The position numbers and the translations under genes were made by a program. A DNA stretch of 64,000 nt from Paenibacillus sp. GP183. GTDB lineage: Bacteria; Bacillota; Bacilli; Paenibacillales; NBRC-103111. Below, one piece after another: positions 1-10,932 of the stretch. Location of the stretch: NCBI RefSeq assembly GCF_900104695.1, contig NZ_FNSW01000001.1, positions 1,550,001 through 1,614,000 of the forward strand, in the 5' to 3' direction. Position 1 is the first letter of the stretch, and the number at the start of each line of letters is the position of its first letter. The notes below the pieces were generated by a model. It was not told where the DNA came from and did not search any database. It was given only the letters and a program-made list of their open reading frames with translations.

Positions 1-792
1 TCTGCTGAATACGCGATTCCGATTGCGACCGGGTGTATGGGCCACTGCCATTATTGCTACCTGCAGACAACACTCGGGGCTAAGCCTTATATTCGCATTT
101 ATGTTAATATCGATGATATTTTGGGGGCTTCCAAGCAGTATATCGATGATCGAGCTCCGGAGATAACCCGTTTTGAGGCGGCCTGCACATCGGACCCGGT
201 AGGTTTAGAGCATATATCGGGTTCATTAAAGCAGCTCATTGAGTTTATGGCGGAACAGCCTCTTGGCCGTCTGCGATTTGTGACAAAATACCATCATGTG
301 GATTCTTTGCTGGATGCAAAGCATAACAAGCATACACGCTTTCGCTTTAGCGTCAATGCGGATTATGTGATCAAAAATTTTGAACCGGGAACGTCGAAAT
401 TCGCTGAAAGAATCGAAGCTGCGAGCAAGGTAGCAGGGTCCGGTTATCCGCTCGGGTTCATTATTGCTCCGATCATTTGGCACGATGGATGGGAAGATGG
501 CTATGAAGAACTGCTGGAAAAGCTAAAAGGTTCCCTGCCGCCAGAAGCGACGAAGGATTTAACCTTTGAACTCATTCAGCATCGCTACACGAAAACAGCG
601 AAAAATATCATCCACACGAGGTATCCGAAAACAAAGCTGGAAATGGATGAGGAAAAACGCAAATACAAATGGGGACGTTACGGACGCGGCAAATATGTCT
701 ACCCTGACGATCAGGCGAATGCGCTAAGGACGTTCATTACCGAGCAAATTTTCGACAAATTTCCAGCAGCGAAAATCGAGTATTTCACTTAA
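1..792 (+). CDS. splB: Spore photoproduct lyase, C-terminal part (5' end outside window)
   Basis: Radical-SAM enzyme that repairs the spore photoproduct (5-thyminyl-5,6-dihydrothymine) in germinating spores. The reading frame is open from base 1 and holds the CxxxCxxC iron-sulfur motif (codons at 34-36, 46-48 and 55-57, context GCMGHCHYCYLQT), which is characteristic of SplB. About 263 codons are present; the family is about 340 residues, so roughly the first 80 are missing. The C-terminal part (RYTKTAKNIIHTRYPKT and WGRYGRGKYVY) also fits SplB. The gene ends with a 4-base convergent overlap with ccdA. It shows that the host forms endospores. Confidence 0.93.
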   Translation, partial: SAEYAIPIATGCMGHCHYCYLQTTLGAKPYIRIYVNIDDILGASKQYIDDRAPEITRFEAACTSDPVGLEHISGSLKQLIEFMAEQPLGRLRFVTKYHHVDSLLDAKHNKHTRFRFSVNADYVIKNFEPGTSKFAERIEAASKVAGSGYPLGFIIAPIIWHDGWEDGYEELLEKLKGSLPPEATKDLTFELIQHRYTKTAKNIIHTRYPKTKLEMDEEKRKYKWGRYGRGKYVYPDDQANALRTFITEQIFDKFPAAKIEYFT

Positions 793-1502
793 AAACGCAG
801 CCATTCCGGTGTGATGCTGTTCAGCCATAGCGTGATCTGCGTCATTTTGTCAGTGTAGAGCAAGGCAGCTACAATGATCATGATGACTCCGCCGATTTTC
901 ATAATCCCATTGGAATATCGGAGAATCCATTTGGTCGATCCGATAAAGAAGGACATGATGAAAAATGGAATGGCAAAACCTAAGGAATAGGCGGTTGTCA
1001 GCTTAAACCATGTGCCAGGTTCCGTAGCGGCTAACGCCAAGATGGCCGAAAGGATTGGACCCACACATGGCGACCAGCCGGCAGCAAAACCCATGCCGAT
1101 GAGTACAGATCCCAAATAACCGGCCGGGCGCAGTTTGATTTGAAATTTGCGCTCTTTCATCAACCATTGCGGTTGAAAAACACCCAGCAGAAAAAAACCC
1201 ATGATCAAGATCAAAATAGCGGCTAATTGACGAAGCAAGTGACGGTAGTCAATGAAAAAGTTACCCAGAAAGCCTGCCGCCAGCCCTAGCGCATAAAAGA
1301 TAATCGAAAATCCGACGATGAAGCCTAAAGTGTGAAGCATCGTCTGGCGTCGGACAAAAGCTTTCGAGCGGCCAGCCTTGAGCTCACTCACAGAAATACC
1401 GGTGATATAGGATATGTAAGAAGGATAAAGCGGTAAACAGCAGGGAGAAATAAATGAGGCAAACCCCGCCCATAACGCGATCCAAAGATTAAGCGAATCC
1501 AT
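789..1502 (-). CDS. ccdA: CcdA-type cytochrome c biogenesis / thiol-disulfide transport membrane protein
   Basis: A 237-residue, six-helix membrane protein that carries reducing equivalents from cytoplasmic thioredoxin to extracytoplasmic thiol proteins, used in cytochrome c maturation and in spore cortex formation. The two helix-borne cysteine motifs of the family are present: SPCCLPLYPSY near the N-terminus (about residues 19-29) and GWSPCVGP near residues 140-147. The start has GGAGG seven bases upstream. ResB/ResC partners are not adjacent. Downstream it meets splB tail to tail. Confidence 0.9.
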   Translation of the reverse strand: MDSLNLWIALWAGFASFISPCCLPLYPSYISYITGISVSELKAGRSKAFVRRQTMLHTLGFIVGFSIIFYALGLAAGFLGNFFIDYRHLLRQLAAILILIMGFFLLGVFQPQWLMKERKFQIKLRPAGYLGSVLIGMGFAAGWSPCVGPILSAILALAATEPGTWFKLTTAYSLGFAIPFFIMSFFIGSTKWILRYSNGIMKIGGVIMIIVAALLYTDKMTQITLWLNSITPEWLRF

Positions 1503-1624
1503 GATACAGCCTCCGTCTACGGTCCTCTTTAAAGCTCTTTTTAACCATCATAATCCCTATCAACAGGGTTATCAAGGTAAACACCTAATCGTCACCCATC
1601 TGACAAAAAAACCGAACAAATCAA

Positions 1625-1652
1625 CAAAAAACCTCCAGCACCGGCTGGAGGT
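1625..1652 (-). terminator. Rho-independent terminator after metG
   Basis: Read on the minus strand, AACCTCCAGC and its complement form a stem around CGGT, followed by TTTTTTG. It lies directly after the metG stop codon and before ccdA. Confidence 0.8.
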
Positions 1653-1658
1653 TGAGAC

Positions 1659-3653
<1,995 letters not shown>

Positions 3654-3699
3654 TCAAATTATCAGTCTCAGCTTCGTCAGGTTCAAGGACCGTCTTAGA

Positions 3700-3985
3700 A
3701 AAACATAAAAAGCCCCCGTCCCATATTGGGACGAGAGCTTTAGCTCACGCGATACCACCCAGATTCCCCCGTCTCTCGCGAGAAGCAGGGCTCAGTAAGT
3801 CACAAGGACTTCTCCATTAACGCTGGATCACGAAGCCAGCTTACTCTCGCGATGAGGCTGCGAGCAGCTCGAAGGCTTATTCTCCCGGACCATCTTCCAA
3901 GCTTGCTCCTATACCGGCTTTCACCTGACCCGGCTCTCTGGTTCATAGGCATCTGCTTGTACTTATCCGTTCATTGAACAATTTG
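3700..3985 (-). promoter_or_regulatory. T-box leader of metG
   Basis: On the minus strand the region carries the conserved T-box GGGTGGTATCGCG (3748-3760) immediately followed by a terminator (3706-3741: GTCCC/GGGAC stem, then TTTTTATG). Further upstream is a stem I region with AGAGAGCCGGGTCAGGTGAAAG-like elements near 3920-3945. An ATG at 3891-3893 in the 3' side of stem I fits a methionine specifier codon. Uncharged tRNA-Met would stabilise the antiterminator and let transcription run into metG. The exact specifier-loop fold was not computed. Confidence 0.92.
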
Positions 3986-4028
3986 TATACTTCTGTAAGC
4001 AAAATATAACGAATAAGAACCCCTGCTG

Positions 4029-4286
4029 TCAAGTTAGCCCCTTCTCCTTGGCTTCTACCGCTATTCTTTTCGCCGAAGGCGGAACCTTATCAATCCCTCC
4101 GGGATGAAAAGGATGGCATTTCGCTATCCGCTTGGCCGCAAGCCAAGATCCTTTAACAGCTCCATGCTCCTCCAAAGCCTCCAGCGCATACTGCGAACAT
4201 GTCGGATAAAAGCGGCAGGTAGGCGGTTTTAATGGAGAGATAAATTTGCGGTATATATGAATTGGAACCTGCAGCACTTTTTTCAT
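4029..4286 (-). CDS. yidD: YidD-type membrane protein insertion efficiency factor
   Basis: Small (85 residues) peripheral membrane protein of the YidD family, thought to assist YidC-dependent insertion of membrane proteins. The hallmarks are visible: [15 protein letters not shown] (residues 24-38), then [13 protein letters not shown] near the C-terminus. The start has AGGAGG upstream. It stands alone here, downstream in orientation from a weakly coding small membrane ORF and upstream of nothing related, whereas in many genomes it sits near rnpA and yidC. Confidence 0.92.
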   Translation of the reverse strand: MKKVLQVPIHIYRKFISPLKPPTCRFYPTCSQYALEALEEHGAVKGSWLAAKRIAKCHPFHPGGIDKVPPSAKRIAVEAKEKGLT

Positions 4287-4387
4287 GATTCGCTGGCCTC
4301 CTTTTCTATCATCTATAATTGTAGTCCCGCTGTGTTACCTTTACAACACAAAAATATGGTTACACTAAAAAGAAATGAGCGATTTTT

Positions 4388-4639
4388 ATGCTATGGTTAG
4401 CGTTGGTGGTTTTTGTTTTACTCCTACTCTTTACTTTCGTTAGGTTGTGGAAACGTGAAGGTATGGCTCAAGCAATGCTAAATCTTATTAGCATGGTTAG
4501 CTTCTATTTCGCTTTTTTTAATCCTTTAAACAATACTGTAAACGAAACTATATTCCTACCAGCCCTATTCATGGGAATTCTTTCTGTTACTGTTTCGTTT
4601 ATTTTTTGGCAAAGAGACAAAAAACGAAAACCAAAATAA
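4388..4639 (+). CDS. Small hypothetical membrane protein
   Basis: An 83-residue ORF whose sequence is mostly three hydrophobic stretches (residues 1-18, 31-45 and 56-73) ending in a strongly basic tail (QRDKKRKPK), the pattern of a small integral membrane protein with its C-terminus in the cytoplasm. No family was recognised. The ribosome site is weak (GAGCG). It points toward ppsR, whose 3' end is 20 bases away. Coding status is supported by hydrophobic periodicity only. Confidence 0.55.
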   Translation: MLWLALVVFVLLLLFTFVRLWKREGMAQAMLNLISMVSFYFAFFNPLNNTVNETIFLPALFMGILSVTVSFIFWQRDKKRKPK

Positions 4640-4659
4640 TGAAAATGGTTAAACTTTTT

Positions 4660-5454
4660 TTAAATATACTCGACAATAATTCCTGCTGTCTCTTCGATGG
4701 CCTTATTCGTTACATTAATAACCGTACAGCCAAGCTGCTTCATAAGTCCTTCCGCATACTCCAGCTCTTCAACAACACGCTGGAGCGTCGCATACTTGGA
4801 ACCATTCGGAAGTCCGACGGCTTTAAGGCGCTCCGTGCGAATGTTAAGAATGTGCTCAGCATCCATTGTGAGTCCGATAATGCGGTGACTCGGGATTTTG
4901 AATAGCTCGGCAGGCGGTTTTACCTCAGGCATGACCGGCAAATTGGCAACCTTAATCCCCTTATGCGCCAAAAATATACTCAGCGGCGTCTTGGACGTCC
5001 GAGATACTCCGATCAGTACAACCTGAGCTTGCAGCATGCCTCTGGCATCGCGTCCATCGTCATATTTAACGGCAAATTCAATGGCATCCACTCTGCGGAA
5101 ATAATCCGCGTCCATTTCATGCAAAAGCCCAGGCTTGCTCTTGGGAGCATCCCCGTATGTATCTATGAAAGCTTGCATCATAGGTCCCATGATATCTACT
5201 GCACGCACTCCAAGTCGAATGGCTTCCGCTTTCATCATCTCACGAAGCTCAGGCTGGACCAAGGTGTATGCCACGAAGCCTCCGGTTGCTGCCGCTTCTT
5301 CCATAACCCGCCGTATTTCATCCTCTTGCTTCAGATGACCATGGCGCTTGATCCTTACTTGATCCGCATTGAATTGATGAATAGTAGCCTGCGCAACCGC
5401 TTCAGCCGTCTCTCCAATAGAATCGGAACAAATATACAGATGCTGCTCTTTCAT
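4660..5454 (-). CDS. ppsR: PPDK regulatory protein (bifunctional kinase/pyrophosphorylase, DUF299)
   Basis: A 264-residue member of the PPDK/PEP-synthase regulatory protein family, which inactivates pyruvate phosphate dikinase by ADP-dependent phosphorylation of a threonine next to the catalytic histidine and reactivates it by phosphorolysis. The N-terminus (LYICSDSIGETAEAVAQA) and the P-loop GVSRTSKTPLS (about residues 149-159) are typical. It lies 26 bases after ccpN and downstream of ppdK, its likely substrate, on the same strand, so the three probably form one transcription unit. Confidence 0.93.
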   Translation of the reverse strand: MKEQHLYICSDSIGETAEAVAQATIHQFNADQVRIKRHGHLKQEDEIRRVMEEAAATGGFVAYTLVQPELREMMKAEAIRLGVRAVDIMGPMMQAFIDTYGDAPKSKPGLLHEMDADYFRRVDAIEFAVKYDDGRDARGMLQAQVVLIGVSRTSKTPLSIFLAHKGIKVANLPVMPEVKPPAELFKIPSHRIIGLTMDAEHILNIRTERLKAVGLPNGSKYATLQRVVEELEYAEGLMKQLGCTVINVTNKAIEETAGIIVEYI

Positions 5455-5480
5455 AGCGCTTTTCCCCTTCCTGCTTAAGG

Positions 5481-6152
5481 TTATTGCTTCATCAGATCCA
5501 CCAGTAGGCGGGTCATACTTGTTTTGGTGATTCGTCCAACAACTTCCTTCCGCGTTCGACCATCCGCTTCCTCATGCGAAATAACTACAGGCAAACTATC
5601 GACCTGATGGTGGATCATTTTCCGGGCAGCCTCAACGACAGGATCATCCGGGGAAACGGTGATTAAATTAGGCTGGCGAGTCATCACGAGACTGATCGGC
5701 ATGGTCGCCGCATGAGGATTACCGAGAGTCACCTTTAGTAAATCTTTACGCGATACGATTCCGAGCAAGGTGCTGTCCTCGTCTGCAATGATCAAGGTTC
5801 CGATATTTTCCAAAAATAAAGTGACAACAGCATCATGCACTGTAGAAGTATCTCTGATGATCACCGGGATTCCGTGCACATCTTTTACTTGCATTTGCTG
5901 CAGCTTTAGGATGGACTGTCCTTGCGGCTGTAAAGCTTGCCCTGGGAAATAACCGACCTTTGGCTTCGCATCCAGAAGCTCCAGCATCACAAGCACGGAA
6001 AGATCCGTGCGGATCGTCGGTTTGCTGATGCCAAGCATCTCCGCTATTTGATCTCCGGTTACGGGAGCGTGCTGCTGCACTAGCTCAAGTATTTCCTTTT
6101 GCCTGGTTGTCAGCTCGATGACGCGTCCCTCCTCATACGAACCCGGAAGCAT
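5481..6152 (-). CDS. ccpN: CcpN-like regulator of gluconeogenesis (HTH plus two CBS domains)
   Basis: In Bacillus subtilis CcpN represses gluconeogenic genes under glycolytic conditions. This 223-residue protein has an N-terminal helix-turn-helix (residues about 13-65, with ISKPTIRTDLSVL) and two CBS domains (about 80-140 and 145-215) for nucleotide sensing. The ATG at 6152 lacks a good ribosome site at normal distance. A strong GAGGAGG lies inside the ORF just before Val-Ile-Glu-Leu, where CcpN homologues begin, but no ATG, GTG or TTG follows it. Its neighbours ppdK and ppsR support the assignment. Confidence 0.9.
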   Translation of the reverse strand: MLPGSYEEGRVIELTTRQKEILELVQQHAPVTGDQIAEMLGISKPTIRTDLSVLVMLELLDAKPKVGYFPGQALQPQGQSILKLQQMQVKDVHGIPVIIRDTSTVHDAVVTLFLENIGTLIIADEDSTLLGIVSRKDLLKVTLGNPHAATMPISLVMTRQPNLITVSPDDPVVEAARKMIHHQVDSLPVVISHEEADGRTRKEVVGRITKTSMTRLLVDLMKQ

Positions 6153-6225
6153 GAATACGAGCGAACCGTCTTCACCCTTCCGGGAAGTAAATCTACTTAT
6201 TAACTATAGTCAAAATAGCAAGCAA

Positions 6226-8928
6226 TTACAATGAACTTACGCTTCTCTCTAGCTCTACGTGGGGATGAACATGGGAGCCTAGAAGTATCTGGGCTTGAGC
6301 AGCAGCAATTCTTGCTAAAGGTACCCGAAAAGGCGAGCAGCTTACACAATCCAGACCTGTCTGATGGCAAAAGAAAATCGATTCCTTGTCTCCGCCATGC
6401 TCGCCGCAAATGCTTGTTTTGAGCTGAGGATTATGGGCCCTGCCCTGCTTGACCGCCCAATCGATTAACACGCCTACACCGTCGGTATCAATCACCTGGA
6501 ACGGGTTTTTCGGCAGAATGCCCTGATCTACATAATGGGTTAGGAATTTTCCTTCCGCATCATCACGGCTGTAGCCCAGTGTCATTTGAGTCAGATCATT
6601 CGTCCCGAAGGAGAAAAAGTCCGCGTATTTCACAATTTGCGCTGCAGTCAGCGCCGCTCTTGGCACCTCGATCATCGTACCGACTTTGTATGCAGGTTGG
6701 TCAATTTCAACGCCCAAAACCTCATTGGCGGCGCGATCCACAAGCTCACGCATCAGCTTCAGCTCGTTTGCATGGCCTACCAACGGGATCATAATCTCAG
6801 GTAAAACGGTGATTCCGCGTTTTTTACATGCTTGCACTGCACGGAAAATCGCAATGGCTTGCATCTCATAAATTTCCGGAAACACGATGCCCAGTCTGCA
6901 TCCGCGTTGTCCAAGCATGGGATTCATTTCTTGTAAACCGCGGACCTTACGGATCAGCGAGTCTAGCTTGCTTTGTTCCTGAAGGTCGGTTTTCCGGTGC
7001 TTAAGCTGCTCCTGACGAACCAACAGATCCTCCAGCTTTGGCAAAAATTCATGCAGAGGAGGATCCAGCAGGCGAATCGTCACCGGCAGCCCATTCATGG
7101 CGGTGAAGAGACCCTCGAAGTCGCCTTGCTGCATGGGCAGCAGCTGCTCCAAGGCGGCTTTGCGCTCCTCGAGTGTGTCCGCCAGGATCATCGCCTGGAC
7201 TACAGGCAGACGTTCGGCGGACATGAACATATGCTCGGTGCGGCAAAGACCGATACCCTCCGCGCCGAATTCACGGGCCTTGACCGCATCCTCCGGTGTG
7301 TCGGCATTGGTCAGCACCTTCAGCTTGCGCACGCCGTCCGCCCATTGCAGCAGCTCCCTCAGCTCCTCGCTCACCTCAGGCTCCTTGAGCTCGACGACTC
7401 CAGAGATCACGCGGCCGGTGGAACCATCGAGCGTGATCCAGTCCCCTTCGCGGACGGTGATATCGCCAGCCAGAAACAGCTTCTCCTCGGCATCGATGCG
7501 CACCTCGTCACAGCCGCAAACGCACGGTTTGCCCATGCCGCGGGCGACAACCGCCGCGTGGCTGGTCATTCCGCCGCGGCTGGTCAGAACGCCTTCGGCG
7601 GCAATGACGCCGTGGATGTCCTCGGGGCTCGTTTCACTGCTGACGAGTACGACTCGCTTGCCTGCGCGGCCCCATTCCTCAGCCGTGTCAGCGTCAAACA
7701 CGGCCTGCCCCGTCGCCGCGCCTGGGGATGCGGGCAAACCTGTCGCCAAGACATCAAGCTTGACGGATTCATCAATGGCTCTATGGAGCAGTTGATTCAA
7801 ATGCTCCACTTCAATGCGCTGCAGCGCTTCCTCGCGGCTTAGGATGTTTTCCTTCGCCAGGTGCACAGCCAGCTTCACGGCTGCTTGAGCCGTTCTTTTG
7901 CCGTTGCGCGTTTGGAGAATGAAAAGCTCCCCTTTTTCCACGGTAAATTCGATATCCTGCATATCTTTATAGTGCGCTTCCAATCGAGCTGCCGTTTGAG
8001 CAAGCTTGTTAAAAACCAGGGGCATCTCTTGCTCCAACTGCGCAATCGGCAAAGGAGTTCTTACACCTGCAACGACATCCTCACCCTGCGCATTCGTCAG
8101 GTATTCTCCGTAGAGCATCTTCTCTCCGGTTGAAGGATTACGGGTGAATAATACCCCGGTTCCGCAATCATCCCCTTGGTTGCCAAAAACCATCGCCTGG
8201 ATGTTAATGGCCGTGCCCTGCTGCTCTGGAATGTCAAACACTTTGCGATAGACGATCGCCCTTTGATTGTTCCAGGAACGGAATACTGCTTCCACCGCCA
8301 GCTCAAGCTGCTCGAATACATCCTGCGGGAATTCGCGCTTAGTCCTAAGCTCGATGATGGATTTGAATTGATCAATGAGCTGCTGCAATGCCTCAACGGG
8401 CAAATCTTTATCAAACTGAATGGAAAGCTCTTCTTTCTTGCGATGAAGCTGCCGCTCGAAATAAACTCCTTCAATGTCAAAAACAACATTACCGAACATT
8501 TGAATCAATCTCCGGTAGCAATCAAAAGCAAAACGGGGATTTCCCGTATTACGCGCGAGTGCTTCAACAGTCTCATCATTCAATCCCAAATTAAGAATGG
8601 TATCCATCATCCCGGGCATCGAGGTCACGGAGCCTGATCTAACGGACACTAGCAAAGGATCCTGTAAGCCGCCGAACTTTTGATTTTTGCTGAGCTCCAC
8701 CCGCTTGAGAGCCGTGCGTATTTCCTGATTAAGATCAGGAGGAACGACTCTTCCACTCGCATAAAATTCCCTGCAAGCATCGGTAGTCACCGTAAAACCG
8801 GGCGGTACCGGCAAACCGGCATTGGTCATTTCCGCCAGATTGGCGCCCTTTCCCCCAAGCAGCATCTTCATTTCGGCGTTGCCCTCGTGGAAATGCAGCA
8901 ATCTTTTCGTATCGGTGTTAGCGCCCAT
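6226..8928 (-). CDS. ppdK: Pyruvate, phosphate dikinase
   Basis: Interconverts pyruvate, ATP and phosphate with PEP, AMP and pyrophosphate. The 900-residue length fits bacterial PPDK (about 870-900). The N-terminal ATP-grasp domain contains GGKGANLAEM (about residue 25). The swivelling phosphohistidine domain has GGMTSHAAVVARGMGKPCVCG (about 455-475), where His is phosphorylated and the preceding Thr is the target of PpsR. The C-terminal PEP/pyruvate barrel has GTNDLTQMTLG and CGEHGGD. ccpN and ppsR follow on the same strand. The central third (roughly 7060-7850) is GC-rich compared with both ends. Confidence 0.97.
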   Translation of the reverse strand: MGANTDTKRLLHFHEGNAEMKMLLGGKGANLAEMTNAGLPVPPGFTVTTDACREFYASGRVVPPDLNQEIRTALKRVELSKNQKFGGLQDPLLVSVRSGSVTSMPGMMDTILNLGLNDETVEALARNTGNPRFAFDCYRRLIQMFGNVVFDIEGVYFERQLHRKKEELSIQFDKDLPVEALQQLIDQFKSIIELRTKREFPQDVFEQLELAVEAVFRSWNNQRAIVYRKVFDIPEQQGTAINIQAMVFGNQGDDCGTGVLFTRNPSTGEKMLYGEYLTNAQGEDVVAGVRTPLPIAQLEQEMPLVFNKLAQTAARLEAHYKDMQDIEFTVEKGELFILQTRNGKRTAQAAVKLAVHLAKENILSREEALQRIEVEHLNQLLHRAIDESVKLDVLATGLPASPGAATGQAVFDADTAEEWGRAGKRVVLVSSETSPEDIHGVIAAEGVLTSRGGMTSHAAVVARGMGKPCVCGCDEVRIDAEEKLFLAGDITVREGDWITLDGSTGRVISGVVELKEPEVSEELRELLQWADGVRKLKVLTNADTPEDAVKAREFGAEGIGLCRTEHMFMSAERLPVVQAMILADTLEERKAALEQLLPMQQGDFEGLFTAMNGLPVTIRLLDPPLHEFLPKLEDLLVRQEQLKHRKTDLQEQSKLDSLIRKVRGLQEMNPMLGQRGCRLGIVFPEIYEMQAIAIFRAVQACKKRGITVLPEIMIPLVGHANELKLMRELVDRAANEVLGVEIDQPAYKVGTMIEVPRAALTAAQIVKYADFFSFGTNDLTQMTLGYSRDDAEGKFLTHYVDQGILPKNPFQVIDTDGVGVLIDWAVKQGRAHNPQLKTSICGEHGGDKESIFFCHQTGLDCVSCSPFRVPLARIAAAQAQILLGSHVHPHVELERSVSSL

Positions 8929-9153
8929 TTGATGTTTCCTCCTATTTTAAAAAAATGATGATTAAATAAAGAATTATCCTTAATTATGTTATACTATATA
9001 ATTTTATATGACGCAATTTATATTATTTAATCTATTTATTACGTATTATATTTCGAGAATAAATTAGAGGCTTGTTCTTGTAGTTGGATTTGTCGCCTCT
9101 TATCCTTTAAAATTGTAAATAATGATTTCAAGCTGGAAAGGATGGTGATCGGA

Positions 9154-10683
9154 ATGTACGTGGTGACTGCCGAGGAAATGAAAAAGCTGGAGCGCGAGAC
9201 GATCGAGCGCATCGGATTCCCGGCTATTTTACTCATGGAGAATGCTGCACGCGGTGTGGCCGACGCGGTTCTGAAGGCAGCCGAGACGGTGGGAAGATGC
9301 TGGCTGGTTCTGGTTGGTAAAGGAAACAATGGAGCGGACGGATTGGCCGCTGCCCGGCATCTCGTTGAGGCAGGTCTTGAAGTCTCCATTGTCTATGCCG
9401 AGAAACCCGATGATGATTGCAGCAAAGAAACCGCAATGCAGCGTCAATTTGCCATCGAATGGGGGATCGTCTCCTCTGTTGCCGGCGATTCGTCTATTCC
9501 TTGGGAGCGCTATGACGGCATCATTGATGCATTGCTTGGAACCGGCAGCAAGGGAGCTCCGCGCAGACAATACGCTTCCCTGATCATAGCTGTGAATGAT
9601 AGCCAATTGCCGATCATTTCCGTAGATATTCCCAGCGGGATTAATGCAGATACGGGTGAAGTTTATGTTCCCTGCATCCAGGCTGTCCATACGGTTACTT
9701 TCGCTTTTTCGAAACGGGGGCTGCTGCAGTTTCCGGGAGCTTCCCGAGCCGGCAAGGTGACCGTATGCCCCATTGGCATTCCCGTGCAATTGGCCGAACA
9801 GCTGGAGGTTCGGACCTTTCGTTTGGATCCGCACAGCTTGACTGAGCGGCTTGGTGTAGATTCGGGCCGCGGCCGAGCGGCTGACGGGCATAAAGGCACC
9901 TACGGCCACGTGCTGCTGGCCGCCGGAAGCCGCAGCATGAGCGGCGCCGGGCTGCTCAGCAGCCAAGCGGCGCTGAGGGGCGGCTGCGGTCTGGCCAGCT
10001 GGGCGCTGCCGGGCCAGCTGGTTTTGCCGCTGCTCGGTCGGGTTCCCGAGCTGATGCTTTTAGGGCTCGGCGGCGCTGCTGCCGAGGATTGGAGCGCCGT
10101 GCCGCCGCAGGCGCTGGCGGAGCAGGCCGAGGGCAAGGACGCCCTCGTGCTCGGACCGGGCATGGGACGCTGGTCCGGTGACAGCGCGTGGTTGCGCGCT
10201 GTTTGGGACAGCACGGAGTGCCCGTTGGTCTTGGACGCGGACGCGCTGAACATGCTGGCCGACGCGGCGGACTTTGCCGCTTGGCCGGTGCGGAAGACGC
10301 CGGTCGTGCTCACCCCGCATCCGGGCGAAATGGGCCGGCTTGCGGGGCTCTCCGTGGCCGAGGTGCAGCGGGACCGCATTGCTCTGGCCCGCAGCTATGC
10401 GCAACAGCACCAAGTGGTCTTGGTGCTGAAGGGTGCGGGATCGGTGGTGGCGGCTCCCAGCGGAGCTGTGTACTTGAACACCACCGGCAACCCGGGCATG
10501 GCTACCGGCGGCACCGGCGATATCCTCGCCGGGTTGATCGGCAGCCTGCTGGCGCAGGGCCTCAGCGCCGAGCAAGCAGCGGCGCTTGGGGTTTACACCC
10601 ACGGCGCAGCGGGGGATCGGGCTGCGGCGAAGCGAGATTCAGCGGCGTCTTTGATCGCCGGTGATCTGCTCGATGAGCTGTAA
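9154..10683 (+). CDS. nnrD: Bifunctional NAD(P)HX epimerase / ADP-dependent NAD(P)HX dehydratase
   Basis: Repairs hydrated NADH and NADPH. An N-terminal YjeF_N epimerase domain (about residues 1-210, with LMENAARGVADAV and GKGNNGADG) is fused to a C-terminal ribokinase-like dehydratase domain (about 225-505, with LTPHPGEM, GNPGMATGGTGDILAG and GVYTHGAAGD). ATG 9154 (MYVVTAEEM) is preferred: GGAAAGGATGG lies at a workable distance, and homologues start with this motif. An upstream in-frame ATG at 9142 sits too close to the same site. The dehydratase half is strikingly more GC-rich than the epimerase half. Confidence 0.95.
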   Translation: MYVVTAEEMKKLERETIERIGFPAILLMENAARGVADAVLKAAETVGRCWLVLVGKGNNGADGLAAARHLVEAGLEVSIVYAEKPDDDCSKETAMQRQFAIEWGIVSSVAGDSSIPWERYDGIIDALLGTGSKGAPRRQYASLIIAVNDSQLPIISVDIPSGINADTGEVYVPCIQAVHTVTFAFSKRGLLQFPGASRAGKVTVCPIGIPVQLAEQLEVRTFRLDPHSLTERLGVDSGRGRAADGHKGTYGHVLLAAGSRSMSGAGLLSSQAALRGGCGLASWALPGQLVLPLLGRVPELMLLGLGGAAAEDWSAVPPQALAEQAEGKDALVLGPGMGRWSGDSAWLRAVWDSTECPLVLDADALNMLADAADFAAWPVRKTPVVLTPHPGEMGRLAGLSVAEVQRDRIALARSYAQQHQVVLVLKGAGSVVAAPSGAVYLNTTGNPGMATGGTGDILAGLIGSLLAQGLSAEQAAALGVYTHGAAGDRAAAKRDSAASLIAGDLLDEL

Positions 10684-10735
10684 GCAGCAATATGTTGAGG
10701 AGATCCGCCATCTCGGTTTTTATTAACGTACATGT

Positions 10736-10792
10736 ACAAGGATAAACGGCTGCGCCGTCATAAATGTCGAGCGCGTTTGTCAAGGTTGATGC
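10736..10792 (+). repeat. Palindromic intergenic element, copy 1
   Basis: A 57-base segment nearly identical to 25394-25449. Its core folds as a long hairpin: GATAAAC pairs with GTTTGTC, and GCGC with GCGC. It is followed by the shared tail TCAAGGTTGATGC. About 40 bases further on lies a second hairpin (ATTTCGG/CCGAAAT nested in AAGAAAGT/ACTTTCTT). It sits between nnrD and the frnE-like gene. Confidence 0.8.
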
Positions 10793-10932
10793 CTTTCGGA
10801 GATGACCGACCGCGTTTAAAGGTAGGTTTATTCGCCAATAAGAAAGTCGATTTCGGAAAGCCGAAATGTTATACTTTCTTATGTGGTAATAAAACCTAGC
10901 AGCTAATCTGGCTTCATTAAAAGGAGATCCAT

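Noticed and set aside
7097-7795. 232-codon plus-strand ORF inside ppdK
   Set aside because: Antisense shadow produced by the GC-rich part of ppdK; Ser/Arg-rich composition with no start signal.
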